Shown: positions 1 to 8,281, counted from the first letter of the stretch. The stretch is DNA of 64,000 nucleotides from Baekduia soli (GCF_007970665.1 NZ_CP042430.1:1736001-1800000), one strand, 5' to 3'. The notes: generated by a model from the sequence alone, not told the origin. Numbers and translations are program-made.

Positions 1-30
1 GATCGCATCCCCCGGGGCGGTGAACGCAAC

Positions 31-50
31 AACGATCGTTAGGATGTTGC
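31..50. promoter_or_regulatory. Operator/-10 region of the CadC-type regulator
   Basis: A perfect 10-bp palindrome AACGATCGTT occupies 31-40. It overlaps a TAGGAT -10-like box (40-45) that lies 6 bases before the ATG at 52. A second imperfect inverted pair (GCAACA 26-31, TGTTGC 45-50) flanks it. ArsR-family repressors usually bind such palindromes over their own promoter, so autoregulation is likely. The assignment is inferred from position only. Confidence 0.5.
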
Positions 51-51
51 G

Positions 52-402
52 ATGTCCGGCGACCGCTGCGAGCTGCTGTGCCTCGACCTGCCCAAGGCCG
101 AGGCGATCCGCGCCGGGCTCCCGGCCCCCGGGGCCCTGACGGGCCCGGCGGCCCGGATGCGGGCCCTGGCCGACCCCACGCGGCTGGTGATCGCCGTCGC
201 GCTGGCGGCGAGCGACGAGCTGTGCGTCTGCGATCTCGCCTGGGTGACCGGCAAGGCGGACAACCTGGTCTCCCATCACGTCCGGGCGCTGCGCGCCGCC
301 GGCCTGGCCTCGTCGCGTCGCGAGGGCAAGATGGTGCTCTACGCCCTGACCGAGCCCGGCCGCGACCTCCTGCGCGCGGCCACCGTGGGGGCGCCGGCGT
401 GA
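52..402 (+). CDS. CadC-type ArsR/SmtB metal-sensing repressor
   Basis: This 116-residue winged-helix repressor of the ArsR/SmtB family should release DNA when it binds a soft metal ion. The sequence shows ELCVCDL at residues 56-62 in the recognition region, followed by a helix-turn-helix (about 63-85) and a beta wing. Cys6, Cys10, Cys58 and Cys60 match almost exactly the spacing of the Cd/Pb/Zn thiolate ligands known from staphylococcal CadC (Cys7, 11, 58, 60). It starts at ATG 52, 6 bases after a TAGGAT box, so the mRNA may be leaderless. Its stop overlaps the GTG of a CDF-like transporter, which makes a metal-efflux operon. Seen: the cysteines and the overlap. Inferred: Cd/Pb/Zn specificity. 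Confidence 0.85.
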   Translation: MSGDRCELLCLDLPKAEAIRAGLPAPGALTGPAARMRALADPTRLVIAVALAASDELCVCDLAWVTGKADNLVSHHVRALRAAGLASSRREGKMVLYALTEPGRDLLRAATVGAPA

Positions 403-1097
403 GCACGGTCGGGCTGCCGCTGGCCTCCGGTCCCGACCGGGCCACCGTCGAGGCGCTGGCCCGCCGGGCCCGGCTGCTCTCCTGGCTGTCGCTGGTGTGG
501 ATGACGGTCGAGGGGGCCGTCGCGCTGGCCGCCGGCATCGTCGCGGGATCGATCGCTCTCGTCGGCTTCGGCCTGGACTCGGCCATCGAGGGCTTCGCGT
601 CGGTGATCATCATCTGGCGCTTCACCGGCCACCGCATCCACTCCGCCGCCGCCGAGGATCGTGCCCAGAAGCTCGTCGCCGTCCAGTTCTTCCTGCTGGC
701 GCCGTACGTCGGCGTCGAGTCCGTCCGCGCCCTCGCCGGCGGACGGCACGCCGACCACACGCTGGCCGGGATCCTGCTGGCCTGGGGCTCCATCGTGGCC
801 ATGCCGATGCTCGGGATCGCCAAGCAGCGCATCGCCGAGCAGCTCGGGTCGGCGGCGACCAAGGGCGAAGGACGCCAGAACATGCTGTGCGCCTACCTGG
901 CCGGCGCGCTGCTGGTGGGGCTGCTCGGCAACACCTGGTTCGGCGCGTGGTGGCTGGATCCCGCGGTCGGGCTGCTCATCGCCGCGCTCGCGGTCAAGGA
1001 GGGGCGCGAGGCCTGGCGGGGCGAGGGCTGCTGCGTCGCCGTGCCCCCCGGCGCCGGGCCTGCGCCGGACACGTGCGACCACGCGGGCTGCGCCTGA
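399..1097 (+). CDS. CDF-like cation transporter with Cys-rich tail
   Basis: This is a membrane protein of 232 residues with about six hydrophobic segments. It carries the cation diffusion facilitator signature GFGLDSAIEG (Asp60, Glu64) and a second WWLDPAVG motif in the fifth segment, as in CDF transporters. The usual cytoplasmic domain is missing; instead the last about 22 residues contain four cysteines and a histidine that could bind metal. It starts at GTG 399, overlapping the regulator's TGA (GTGA), so translation is probably coupled. Context with a CadC-type sensor suggests export of Cd, Zn or Pb from the cytoplasm. The short form resembles the truncated TMEM163-like CDF branch; the substrate is inferred. 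Confidence 0.75.
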   Translation: MSTVGLPLASGPDRATVEALARRARLLSWLSLVWMTVEGAVALAAGIVAGSIALVGFGLDSAIEGFASVIIIWRFTGHRIHSAAAEDRAQKLVAVQFFLLAPYVGVESVRALAGGRHADHTLAGILLAWGSIVAMPMLGIAKQRIAEQLGSAATKGEGRQNMLCAYLAGALLVGLLGNTWFGAWWLDPAVGLLIAALAVKEGREAWRGEGCCVAVPPGAGPAPDTCDHAGCA

Positions 1098-1103
1098 CGC
1101 CGC

Positions 1104-1580
1104 ATGGTGACGCTGCGCCCGCTGAGCGAGTCGGACCGGCGGGCGGCCTACTCCCTGCGCGTGGCGCCGGGCCAGGAGCGCTTCGTCAGCGGCGTGGCCG
1201 AGTCGGTGCGCGAGGCCGCCGATCACCCCGGCGCCCACGCGCTGTGCTGGGTGGTCCACGACGGGGACACGCCGGTGGGATTCGTCATGGTCGCCGACGA
1301 GGTCGACGGGCCCGACTACCTCCCGCACTACCTGTGGAAGCTCCTCATCGACGAGCGCCATCAGCGCAAGGGCCACGGGACCGCCGTGCTGGACCTGGTC
1401 GTCGCCTACTTCCGGGGCCGCCCCGGCGTCGAGACCCTGACCACGAAGGCGCGGCTGGGGGACGGCGACCCGGTCGCCTTCTACGAGCGCTACGGCTTCG
1501 AGCGCGCCGGCGAGGCCGTCGACGGCGAGGTGCTGCTGCGGCTGCGGCTCGCCTCTCAGCCGATCCACAGGGTCCGTTGA
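1104..1580 (+). CDS. GNAT family N-acetyltransferase
   Basis: This 158-residue protein has the GNAT fold. The acetyl-CoA pyrophosphate-binding motif Q-R-K-G-H-G-T lies at residues 87-93, preceded by the beta-4 segment LWKLLIDE, and the C-terminal FYERYGFE element is typical of the family. The pattern YLWKLLIDERHQRKGHG is closest to the spermidine/spermine acetyltransferase-like (BltD/PaiA) branch, but the acceptor substrate cannot be read from sequence. It begins 6 bases after the transporter stop and is probably co-transcribed with the metal-efflux pair; no functional link to metals is evident. Confidence 0.75.
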   Translation: MVTLRPLSESDRRAAYSLRVAPGQERFVSGVAESVREAADHPGAHALCWVVHDGDTPVGFVMVADEVDGPDYLPHYLWKLLIDERHQRKGHGTAVLDLVVAYFRGRPGVETLTTKARLGDGDPVAFYERYGFERAGEAVDGEVLLRLRLASQPIHRVR

Positions 1581-1651
1581 GGTCACGTTGTGGTGTGCGG
1601 GGGAGGCTGGAAGCGAGCCCAGCCCCGTTCCGCACCGGAGACGCCCCGATC

Positions 1652-2902
1652 ATGCCCACGACCCTGCGCCAGCCCCCCGACGACCGGATCCTCTGGGCCA
1701 GACGCCCCGGCCCGCCGGACGGCAGCGGGCCGCCCGGCGGCGGCGGCTCGGGCGGGGGCGGGGACTCGGGCGACGGCGGCGGGCCGCGCCGCCGGGGGCG
1801 CGGGGTCGCCGCGCTGGTCGCGGCCACGGCGCTGCTCGGCGGCGGGGCCGGCGCCGGCGTGGTCGCCCTCTCGGGCGGCGGCCGCACGACGACGGCCACC
1901 ACCACCGTCGTGCGGTCGGCGGCCGGCGAGAGCAGCGGCTCGGCCGGCGGCCTGGACGCGCACGCGCTGTACGCCACGGCCGCCACGGGCGTGGTCGACA
2001 TCACCGCCCGCGGCGTGTCGACCGCCGGCGACGCCTCCGCGTCGCCGTTCGGCCGGCCGCCCCAGCCGCCGACCGCGACGGCCACCGGCACCGGCTTCGT
2101 CGTCGACGTGGCCGGCCACATCGTGACGGCCGAGCACGTCGTCGACGGGGCGTCCTCCATCACCGTCAGGTTCGCCGACGGCACGACGCGCAAGGCGACG
2201 GTCCTCGGCACCGACAACGCGACCGACGTCGCCGTCCTGAAGGTCGACGCCGCCGGCCTGACGCTGCATCCCCTCAAGCTCGCGACCTCCTCCGTCGCGA
2301 TCGGCGAGTCCGTCGCTGCCATCGGCGACCCGTTCGGATACGCCCGCAGCATCAGCACCGGGATCGTCTCCGGCGTGGACCGCACGATCCAGGCGCCCAA
2401 CGGGTTCACGGTCGCCCACGCCGTGCAGACCGACGCCGCGCTGAACCCGGGCAACTCGGGCGGACCGCTGCTCGACGCCGACGGCGAGGTCGTCGGGATC
2501 GTCGACCAGATCGCCACCGGCAGCGGCGCCGACCAGAGCTCCGGCGTGGGCTTCGCGGTGCCCGTCGCCATCGTGCGGTCCGAGCTGGCGGCCCTCGAGC
2601 GGGGCGAGAAGGTCAGCCACGCCTACCTCGGCGTCGCGACCTCGGACACCTCCTCGGTCCAGGGCGCGCCGATCGGCAGCGTCACGTCCGGCGGCCCGGC
2701 GGCCTCTGCGGGCCTGCGCGCCGGCGACGTCGTCACCCGGCTCGGCAGCACGACGATCTCGGACTCCAACGACCTCGTCGCCGCCATCGCCGCCCACCGG
2801 CCGGGCGAGAAGGTGCAGCTGACGGTCCGGCGCGGGTCGGGCACGACGACGCTCACGGTCACCCTCGGCACGCAGCCCACGCAGTCGAGCTCGGGCGGAT
2901 AG
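1652..2902 (+). CDS. HtrA/DegP-like membrane-anchored serine protease with PDZ domain
   Basis: This 416-residue trypsin-like protease probably handles damaged extracytoplasmic proteins. A Gly/Pro-rich cytoplasmic N-terminus (1-50) is followed by one transmembrane segment (about 51-73), the protease domain, and a C-terminal PDZ domain (about 325-410). The catalytic triad is His162 (VTAEHVV), Asp192 (NATDVAVLK) and Ser269 (NPGNSGGPL). Length and order match actinobacterial HtrA/PepD proteins. ATG 1652 was chosen because the upstream frame is low-complexity and the basic anchor follows it. It is a single gene, 71 bases after the acetyltransferase. Confidence 0.85.
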   Translation: MPTTLRQPPDDRILWARRPGPPDGSGPPGGGGSGGGGDSGDGGGPRRRGRGVAALVAATALLGGGAGAGVVALSGGGRTTTATTTVVRSAAGESSGSAGGLDAHALYATAATGVVDITARGVSTAGDASASPFGRPPQPPTATATGTGFVVDVAGHIVTAEHVVDGASSITVRFADGTTRKATVLGTDNATDVAVLKVDAAGLTLHPLKLATSSVAIGESVAAIGDPFGYARSISTGIVSGVDRTIQAPNGFTVAHAVQTDAALNPGNSGGPLLDADGEVVGIVDQIATGSGADQSSGVGFAVPVAIVRSELAALERGEKVSHAYLGVATSDTSSVQGAPIGSVTSGGPAASAGLRAGDVVTRLGSTTISDSNDLVAAIAAHRPGEKVQLTVRRGSGTTTLTVTLGTQPTQSSSGG

Positions 2903-2918
2903 GAACCGGCCGGCGCCG

Positions 2919-3199
2919 GTGCGCGACCATCGCGGGTCGACCTCCGTCTCCGTGGGACTCGTCGGCATCGGCGACTGCGCGTCCTCGCTCGTGGCCCGCG
3001 ATCCCGCGTGGGCCGGGCGGTTCGCCGCTTCCGCGCTGCCCCTGCTCGGCGACGACCTCAAGAGCCGCTTCGGCATGGAGGACTCGCCGTCGGCCGCGCC
3101 AGGATCCTCGACGCCGCCCGGGTCGCGCGGGCGGCCCTGGGCGAGGGGCGCGGCGGCGTGCTGGCGGAGTCGGCGCAGCTCATGAAGGCCGCGCCGTGA
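2919..3199 (+). pseudogene. Remnant of inositol-3-phosphate synthase (Ino1)
   Basis: This short degenerate frame keeps three islands of the actinobacterial myo-inositol-1-phosphate synthase in the right order. They are the N-terminal NAD-binding start GLVGIGDCASSLV (about 2953-2991), the central LLGDDLKSRFG (about 3040-3072), and EDSPSA passing after a one-base frame change near 3095-3105 into RILDAARVARAALGEGRGG...LMKAAP, which ends at the TGA 3197-3199. The family enzyme is about 360 residues long; roughly three quarters is deleted here, including most of the catalytic centre. It is therefore not functional. The match is from recalled family sequence, not a search. Confidence 0.6.
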
Positions 3200-3216
3200 C
3201 CTGCGCGTGCCCGGTC

Positions 3217-3232
3217 TAGACTCGGCGCGGTG
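3217..3232 (+). promoter_or_regulatory. Leaderless-type -10 box (TAGACT)
   Basis: TAGACT at 3217-3222 is followed by 7 bases and the GTG start at 3230, with no Shine-Dalgarno sequence. The spacing fits transcription starting at or next to the start codon. Confidence 0.5.
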
Positions 3233-4381
3233 GACCCCCTGAGCCTCGGCATCGTCGGCACCTCCCGCAAGCCCGACGAGCACCGGCTCGCGATCCATCC
3301 CGCGCACCTCGAGCGCCTGGACCCGGGCCTGCGCGAGCGGATCTGGCTGCAGCGCGGCTACGGCGAGCGCTTCGGCTTCGGCGACGACCGTCTCGCGCCG
3401 CTGGTCGCCGGCCTGCTCGAGCGCGACGAGCTCCTGGAGCGCAGCGACGTCGTCGTGCTGCCCAAGCCGCTGCCCGAGGACCTCGAGGGGCTGCGGCCCG
3501 GCCAGGTCGTCTGGGGCTGGGTGCACTGCGTCCAGGACCCGGTGATCACGCAGCTGGCCATCGACCGCGGGCTGACGCTCATCGCGTGGGAGGCGATGAA
3601 CCACTGGACGCCCGAGGGCACGTTCAGCGTCCACGTCTTCCACAAGAACAACGAGCTCGCCGGCTACTGCGCGGTGCTCCACGCGCTGCAGCTGCGGGGC
3701 AGCACGGGCGCCTACGGCCGGCGGCTGCGCGCGGCGGTCATCTCCTTCGGCGCCACCGGGCGCGGCGCGGTGAACGGCCTGACCGCGCTGGGCGTCACCG
3801 ACGTGACGGTCCTGACCCAGCGCAGCGTCTCGGCCGTCGCCTCGACGATCCCGTCGGTCGTGCTGCAGCACTTCGAGCGCGACCCGGACAACCCCACGCG
3901 CACCCTGGTCCTCCGCGACCCCGAGCCGGGGCCGATCGTCGAGGTGCTGGCCCAGTACGACGTCATCGTCAACTGCATCCTGCAGGACACCGACGCGCCG
4001 TTGATGTTCGTGATGGACGAGGACCTGCCGCGCTTCGCGCCGGGGACGCTCTTCGTCGACGTCTCCTGCGACGAGGGCATGGCGTTCGAGTGGACGCGCC
4101 CGACGAGCTTCGCCGACCCCATGTTCACCGTGGGCGACGGCGTGCACGTCTACGCCGTGGACCACACGCCGTCGTTCCTGTGGAACTCGGCGACATGGGA
4201 GAACAGCGAGGCGCTGCTGGAGTACGTGCCGGTCGTGATGGCCGGCCCGGAGGCCGTCGACGGCGACGAGACGCTGCGGCGGGCGATCGAGATCCGCGAC
4301 GGCCGCGTCCTCAACCCGCGCATCCTGTCGTTCCAGGGGCGCGCGGCGGAGCACCCGCACGCGCAGCGGGCCGGCGCCTGA
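3230..4381 (+). CDS. N5-(carboxyethyl)ornithine synthase-like dehydrogenase
   Basis: This protein of 383 residues belongs to the alanine dehydrogenase/NAD(P) transhydrogenase superfamily. N-terminal GIVGTSRKPDEHRL and QRGYGERFGF, then VVWGWVHCV and FHKNNELAGYCAVLHAL, follow the pattern of N5-(1-carboxyethyl)-L-ornithine synthase, which reductively condenses pyruvate with ornithine using NADPH. A Rossmann segment AAVISFGATGRGAVNGL (about 165-181) would bind the nucleotide. Length agrees with the family (about 310-400). It starts at GTG 3230 behind a TAGACT box. The precise opine product is inferred; saccharopine- or alanine-dehydrogenase-like activity remains possible. Confidence 0.65.
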   Translation: MDPLSLGIVGTSRKPDEHRLAIHPAHLERLDPGLRERIWLQRGYGERFGFGDDRLAPLVAGLLERDELLERSDVVVLPKPLPEDLEGLRPGQVVWGWVHCVQDPVITQLAIDRGLTLIAWEAMNHWTPEGTFSVHVFHKNNELAGYCAVLHALQLRGSTGAYGRRLRAAVISFGATGRGAVNGLTALGVTDVTVLTQRSVSAVASTIPSVVLQHFERDPDNPTRTLVLRDPEPGPIVEVLAQYDVIVNCILQDTDAPLMFVMDEDLPRFAPGTLFVDVSCDEGMAFEWTRPTSFADPMFTVGDGVHVYAVDHTPSFLWNSATWENSEALLEYVPVVMAGPEAVDGDETLRRAIEIRDGRVLNPRILSFQGRAAEHPHAQRAGA

Positions 4382-4548
4382 GCAGCAGGTTGTCCACCTC
4401 GGCCGCGTTGGCCTCGGCGTACTGCGCGCCGGTCAGGACCTTCGTGTCGGGGTGGACGGCATCACCTCCCTGTTCGTGCACGACATCCGCGACCGCGGGA
4501 TCCGCGCCGTCGTGCAGGAGGCGCCGACCACGGACGGGGCCGCGCGAA

Positions 4549-4563
4549 TATGCTCGCCTGATG
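4549..4563 (+). promoter_or_regulatory. Leaderless-type -10 box (TATGCT)
   Basis: TATGCT at 4549-4554 lies 6 bases before ATG 4561. It is the best -10 match in the 179-base gap after the preceding gene; no other element or gene is recognisable in that gap. Confidence 0.5.
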
Positions 4564-5580
4564 CGCGCCCTCGTGACCAGCGCCCCGCGCACCATGGAGC
4601 TGCGCGAGGTCGACGCGGTGGCCGAGCCCGGCCCGGGCGAGGTCCTCCTCGGCATCGACGCCGTCGGGATCTGCGGCTCGGACTTCGGGCTCTACAAGGG
4701 GACGCACCCCTACGCGCAGTTCCCGCAGGTCCAGGGGCACGAGTTCTGCGGCACGGTCCGTGCGCTCGGGCCCGGTTGCGAGGGCACGCACGCGGTCGGC
4801 ACGCGGGTGGCCGTCGAGCCGCTGCTGCCCTGCGGGCACTGCTACCCGTGCTCGGTCGGGCGCGGCAACTGCTGCATGGAGCTGCGCATCCTGGGCGTGC
4901 ACACGCCGGGCGGGCTGCAGGACGAGCTCGTCGTGCCCGAGCGGCTCCTGCACGACGCCGACGGCCTCGACGCGCCGGCGGCGGCGTTCGCCGAGCCGAT
5001 GAGCATTGCGCTGCAGGGCCTGGTCCGTGCGCAGGTCGTCGAGGGCGACACGGTCCTCGTGCTCGGCGCCGGCCCGATCGGCCAGGCGGCGATCATCGCC
5101 GCCCGGGCGCTGGGGGCGCGGGCCGCGGCCTCCGACCTCGTGCCCGAGCGCCTGGAGCGCGCGACTGCCGTCGGCGCCGAGCTCGTCTTCGACGCGGCCG
5201 GCGACGTGCCCGACGCGCTGGGGGAGTGGACGCACGGGGTGGGCCCCACGGTCGTCGTGGACGCCACGGGCGCGCCGGTGGCGATCCGCCGGGCGGTCGA
5301 CCTGGTGTCCTTCGCCGGGCGCGTCGTCGTCATCGGCCTCTCCTCCCAGGAGGTGTCCCTGCCCATCGTCCCCTTCACGCGCAAGGAGATCTCCATCCTG
5401 GGCTCGCGCAACAGCGTCGGGATCTTCGGCGACGCCGTGCGGATCGTGCGCGACCACCCCGACGAGGTGGCGCGGCTCATCACCCACGAGATCGCCCTCG
5501 AGGACGTGCCCGAGACGATCGAGCTGGCGATGGCCCACCCCGAGATCGTCGAGAAGGCGATCGTCCGGATGGCGGCGTGA
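4561..5580 (+). CDS. Zinc-dependent medium-chain alcohol/polyol dehydrogenase
   Basis: This 339-residue enzyme would oxidise a secondary alcohol, probably a sugar acid or polyol, with NAD(P)+. Catalytic zinc ligands are visible as GICGSD (Cys about 37) and GHEFCG (His/Glu about 60-61). The structural zinc loop PCGHCYPCSVGRGNCC supplies the four cysteines. The Rossmann motif VLGAGPIGQ lies near 165. The arrangement matches sorbitol/galactonate/threonine dehydrogenases. It starts at ATG 4561 and is followed after 10 bases by a VOC-family gene that may act in the same pathway. The substrate is not determinable. Confidence 0.8.
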   Translation: MRALVTSAPRTMELREVDAVAEPGPGEVLLGIDAVGICGSDFGLYKGTHPYAQFPQVQGHEFCGTVRALGPGCEGTHAVGTRVAVEPLLPCGHCYPCSVGRGNCCMELRILGVHTPGGLQDELVVPERLLHDADGLDAPAAAFAEPMSIALQGLVRAQVVEGDTVLVLGAGPIGQAAIIAARALGARAAASDLVPERLERATAVGAELVFDAAGDVPDALGEWTHGVGPTVVVDATGAPVAIRRAVDLVSFAGRVVVIGLSSQEVSLPIVPFTRKEISILGSRNSVGIFGDAVRIVRDHPDEVARLITHEIALEDVPETIELAMAHPEIVEKAIVRMAA

Positions 5581-5590
5581 GGGCGCGGCG

Positions 5591-6064
5591 ATGAGCGCCG
5601 GCGCGGGCGTGCAGGCCCTGCACCACGTGGGCATCTCCGTGGCGTCGATCGACGAGGCCGTGCGCTTCTGGGAGGGCTTCCTCGGGGCGCCGCCGCGCTA
5701 CCGCGGCACGCTGGACCGGCCCTACCTCGCCCAGGTGACCGGCTACCCCGGGATCGTGATCGAGGCGGCGATCTTCGACCTGCCCGGTGGCGGGATGATC
5801 GAGCTTCTGGAGTACCAGGACGGCGACCTGCAGCCGCAGTCCGAGGAGTCCTCGCACCCCGGCCATCTCCACATCTCGCTGCGGGTGGCCGACGGCGAGG
5901 CGGCGTGGCGGCGGGCCGTCGAGCTCGGCGCGCGACCGCGCAGCCCCGACGGCCCCGTCCGCTCCGACGGCGGGCCCAACGCCGGCGCGATCAGCGCGTA
6001 CCTGCGCATCCACGACGGCGTCACGCTCGAGCTCAAGCAGCCCGCCGCGCCCCCGTCCCCCTAG
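5591..6064 (+). CDS. VOC family (glyoxalase/epimerase-like) protein
   Basis: This 157-residue protein has the two beta-alpha-beta-beta-beta modules of the vicinal oxygen chelate superfamily. It has LHHVGISV at the N-terminus (first metal His about 12), MIELLEY in the middle, HLHISLRV (second His) and VTLELKQP (last Glu). The pattern is that of methylmalonyl-CoA epimerase/glyoxalase-like enzymes. It follows the zinc dehydrogenase by 10 bases and is probably in its operon. The reaction is not predictable beyond metal-dependent lyase, isomerase or dioxygenase chemistry. Confidence 0.7.
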   Translation: MSAGAGVQALHHVGISVASIDEAVRFWEGFLGAPPRYRGTLDRPYLAQVTGYPGIVIEAAIFDLPGGGMIELLEYQDGDLQPQSEESSHPGHLHISLRVADGEAAWRRAVELGARPRSPDGPVRSDGGPNAGAISAYLRIHDGVTLELKQPAAPPSP

Positions 6065-6340
6065 TCGCCCGCGGCCTTCAGCGCGGCCTCCGCGACGGCC
6101 TTGCCAACGCGACGCTGGCGACGTCGGGCGAGCGCAGGTGGATGCCCTCCCACACGCGGGCGTCGACTTCTCCTGCGTCGGCTGGATGAGGAACGGCTTG
6201 GCGCGCGCCGCCAGCAGCGCCGCGGCGGCCGTGCGGCCCGTGGCCTTGCCGGTGGCCTTGGGCCGGCTGGTGGGCAGCCGGCCCAGCCTGCGGCGCCGGG
6301 CGTCGTCGGCCAGCGATGTGGCCTGGTGGAGACGGAAGGA
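6061..6340 (-). pseudogene. Possible C-terminal remnant of a PAP2/vanadium-haloperoxidase-like gene
   Basis: No intact gene fits this 276-base stretch. Reading leftwards on the minus strand gives, in two alternating frames, RVWEGIHLRSPDV (about 6160-6120) and then GKAVAEAALKAAGD ending at a stop codon (6061-6063). The first segment resembles the RVYxGIHFR element near the end of PAP2-like phosphatases and vanadium haloperoxidases, and the second a typical helical tail. A preceding AKPFLIQPT piece may belong to the same family. The frame break and missing 5' part mean it cannot encode a working enzyme. The family match is weak and from memory. Confidence 0.35.
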
Positions 6341-7275
6341 TTACGAGGGCAGCGCCTCGGCGGCGACCTCGCCGGGGTCGAGTGCGGTGCGCGGCGCCCG
6401 GGCCGCCCCGCCCGTGCGCAGCACGATCACGGCGCCCAGCACCAGCGCGCCGCCGACCAGCTGCGCGCCGCCCAGGCGCTCGGAGAACACCAGCGAGGCG
6501 AGCACGACCGTCACCACGGGCTCGACCGTGGAGAGGATCGACGCCGCCGTCGGGCCGACCCGGCGCAGGCCCGCGAAGAAGAGCGCGATCGCCGCGACGG
6601 TGGAGACGACGGCCAGGCAGGCCAGCCATCCCCAGCCGGCGGCCGTGACCGCCCCGGGGCGCAGCTGCCCGGTGACGGCCGACCCGATCGTCAGCGACGC
6701 CGCGGCGCCCGTGCAGACCAGGGCGCTCAGCGTGAGGGCGGGCAGGCGCCCGGCGACGCCGTCGCTGACCAGGATGTAGGCGCTGTAGACGAACGCCGCG
6801 CCGAGGCTGAGCGCGACTCCGACGGCCTCCAGGGCGCCCGTCCCGGCGCCGGCGAGCACGAGCGCCAGCCCGGCGGACACGAGCACGAGCGCGGCGACGC
6901 GCCGCGGGTCCAGGCGCTCGCGGCCGAGGGCCACCGACGCGACGGTGACGATCGCCGGGAACGTGTAGAGCAGCAGCGACAGCAGCGAGGCGTCGATGCG
7001 CTGCAGCGCCAGGACGTAGCACCCGCTCTGCAGCGCGTAGCCGCAGGCGCCGAGGCCGAAGGCGATCGCGACGTCACGCCGTCCCAGCGTGCGCAGCGCC
7101 GGCAGGGCCCGCGCACGAGCAGCACGCACCACAGGATCGCGGCGGCGAGGACGAACCGCGCGCTGAGCAGCGTCCCGGCGGTCGCGCCGTCGCCCAGCGC
7201 GAGCTTGCCGAAGATCGCCATCGCGCCGAACGCGGCGGCCGAGCCGAGGCAGAGGAGCGGGCCGCCGGGGGACAT
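6341..7275 (-). pseudogene. EamA/DMT-family exporter, frameshifted
   Basis: This gene encodes a ten-helix drug/metabolite transporter of about 310 residues, probably an exporter of small metabolites. The first about 56 codons from ATG 7275 give a hydrophobic EamA start (LLCLGSAAAFGAMAIFGKLA...). The rest, from about 7105 down to the TAA at 6341, lies in another frame and gives the remaining helices, including TFPAIVTVASVALGRERL and SILSTVEPVVTVVLASLVFSE. A single missing base around 7105-7120 (GC-rich) explains the break. It is divergent from a LysR regulator, a common pairing. The break could be an assembly indel, in which case the gene is intact. Confidence 0.75.
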
Positions 7276-7311
7276 GGCCGGTCACCCTCCTCCTTCGAAG
7301 CATCAGGATCC

Positions 7312-7351
7312 ATTCGGATTCCTGGCGTCTATTCGGTAGCGTCGCTGAACG
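7312..7351. promoter_or_regulatory. Divergent LysR/EamA promoter region
   Basis: The 76-base gap between the exporter and the LysR gene holds two direct ATTCGG repeats (7312-7317 and 7331-7336) and a TAGCGT box (7337-7342) 9 bases before the LysR ATG. LysR proteins usually bind in such divergent gaps; the exact operator is a guess. Confidence 0.35.
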
Positions 7352-8281
7352 ATGCTCGACCTTCGCCGGCTGCGCCTCCTGCGCGAGCTCCACGAGCGCG
7401 GCACGATCGCCGCGGTCGCCGACGCCCTGCAGTTCACGCCCTCGGCCGTCTCCCAGCAGCTCGCGATGCTCGAGCGCGAGACCGGCGTCCGGCTCCTGGA
7501 GCGGGCCGGGCGCGGCGTCCGGCTCACCGATCCCGCGCTCGTCCTCGTCGGCCACGCCCACGCGCTGCTCGACGAGGCCGCGCGCGCCGAGGCGGGCCTC
7601 GCGGCCGCTGTCGGGACCGTGACGGGCCGCGGGCGCATCGCGTGCTTCCAGTCGGCCGCCATGCGGATCGCCGTCCCGGCGATGGCCCGGCTGGCCGTCG
7701 ACGCGCCGGACCTGCGCTGCGAGCTCGTCGGCGGCGAGCCCGAGGAGGCGCTGCCCGCGCTCGCGCTCGGCGACGTCGACCTCGTCATCGGCGACGAGTG
7801 GCAGCACGTCCCGTGGCGGATGCCCCCGGGCCTCGATCGCCACGAGCTGCTGCTCGACCCCGTCGTCCTCGCCCTGCCGGCCGGCCACGCGGCGGCCGGG
7901 GGCCCCGGCCACGCCGTCGCGCTGGCCGAGCTGGCGACCGCGGCGTGGATCTCCGGCCCGGTGAGCCTGGGCTGGGACGAGATCACCGAGCGCCTCTGCC
8001 GCGAGCGCGGGCGCTTCACGCCGCAGGTCCGCCACCGGATGAACGACGCCGTGGTGGCCGCCGAGCTCGTCGCCGCCGGGCTGGGCGTGGCGCTGCTGCC
8101 CGAGCTCGCGCTCCCCGACGACGACCCGCGCCTGGCGATCCGCCAAGTCGCGCGGGAGCGCCCGACGCGCGTGATCTCCGCGGTGACCCGCGCCGGCGAC
8201 GCCGAGCGCCCGTCGACGCAGGCGCTGCTGGCGGCGGTGCGCCGCGTCGCGGAGGCGCGCCGGCCGCGGGCGCGCGGCTGA
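7352..8281 (+). CDS. LysR-family transcriptional regulator
   Basis: This 309-residue protein has an N-terminal winged helix-turn-helix (about 4-62, with GTIAAVADALQFTPSAVSQQLAMLE) followed by a periplasmic-binding-protein-like effector domain (about 90-295). Length is typical of LysR regulators. It is transcribed away from the adjacent EamA exporter and most likely controls it, responding to the exported metabolite or its precursor. The start at ATG 7352 is supported by the first recognition helix and a nearby TAGCGT box. Confidence 0.85.
   Translation: MLDLRRLRLLRELHERGTIAAVADALQFTPSAVSQQLAMLERETGVRLLERAGRGVRLTDPALVLVGHAHALLDEAARAEAGLAAAVGTVTGRGRIACFQSAAMRIAVPAMARLAVDAPDLRCELVGGEPEEALPALALGDVDLVIGDEWQHVPWRMPPGLDRHELLLDPVVLALPAGHAAAGGPGHAVALAELATAAWISGPVSLGWDEITERLCRERGRFTPQVRHRMNDAVVAAELVAAGLGVALLPELALPDDDPRLAIRQVARERPTRVISAVTRAGDAERPSTQALLAAVRRVAEARRPRARG

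Noticed and set aside
1583-4360. A long minus-strand frame opposite htrA, the ino1 remnant and the Ceo-like gene
   Set aside because: It has no protein-like features, and both strands cannot be coding here given the clear plus-strand domains.
4382-4560. Possible small gene or remnant in the gap before the zinc dehydrogenase
   Set aside because: Short protein-like pieces occur on both strands (for example DTKVLTGAQYAEANAAE on the minus strand), but none has a start, family match or ribosome-binding site.
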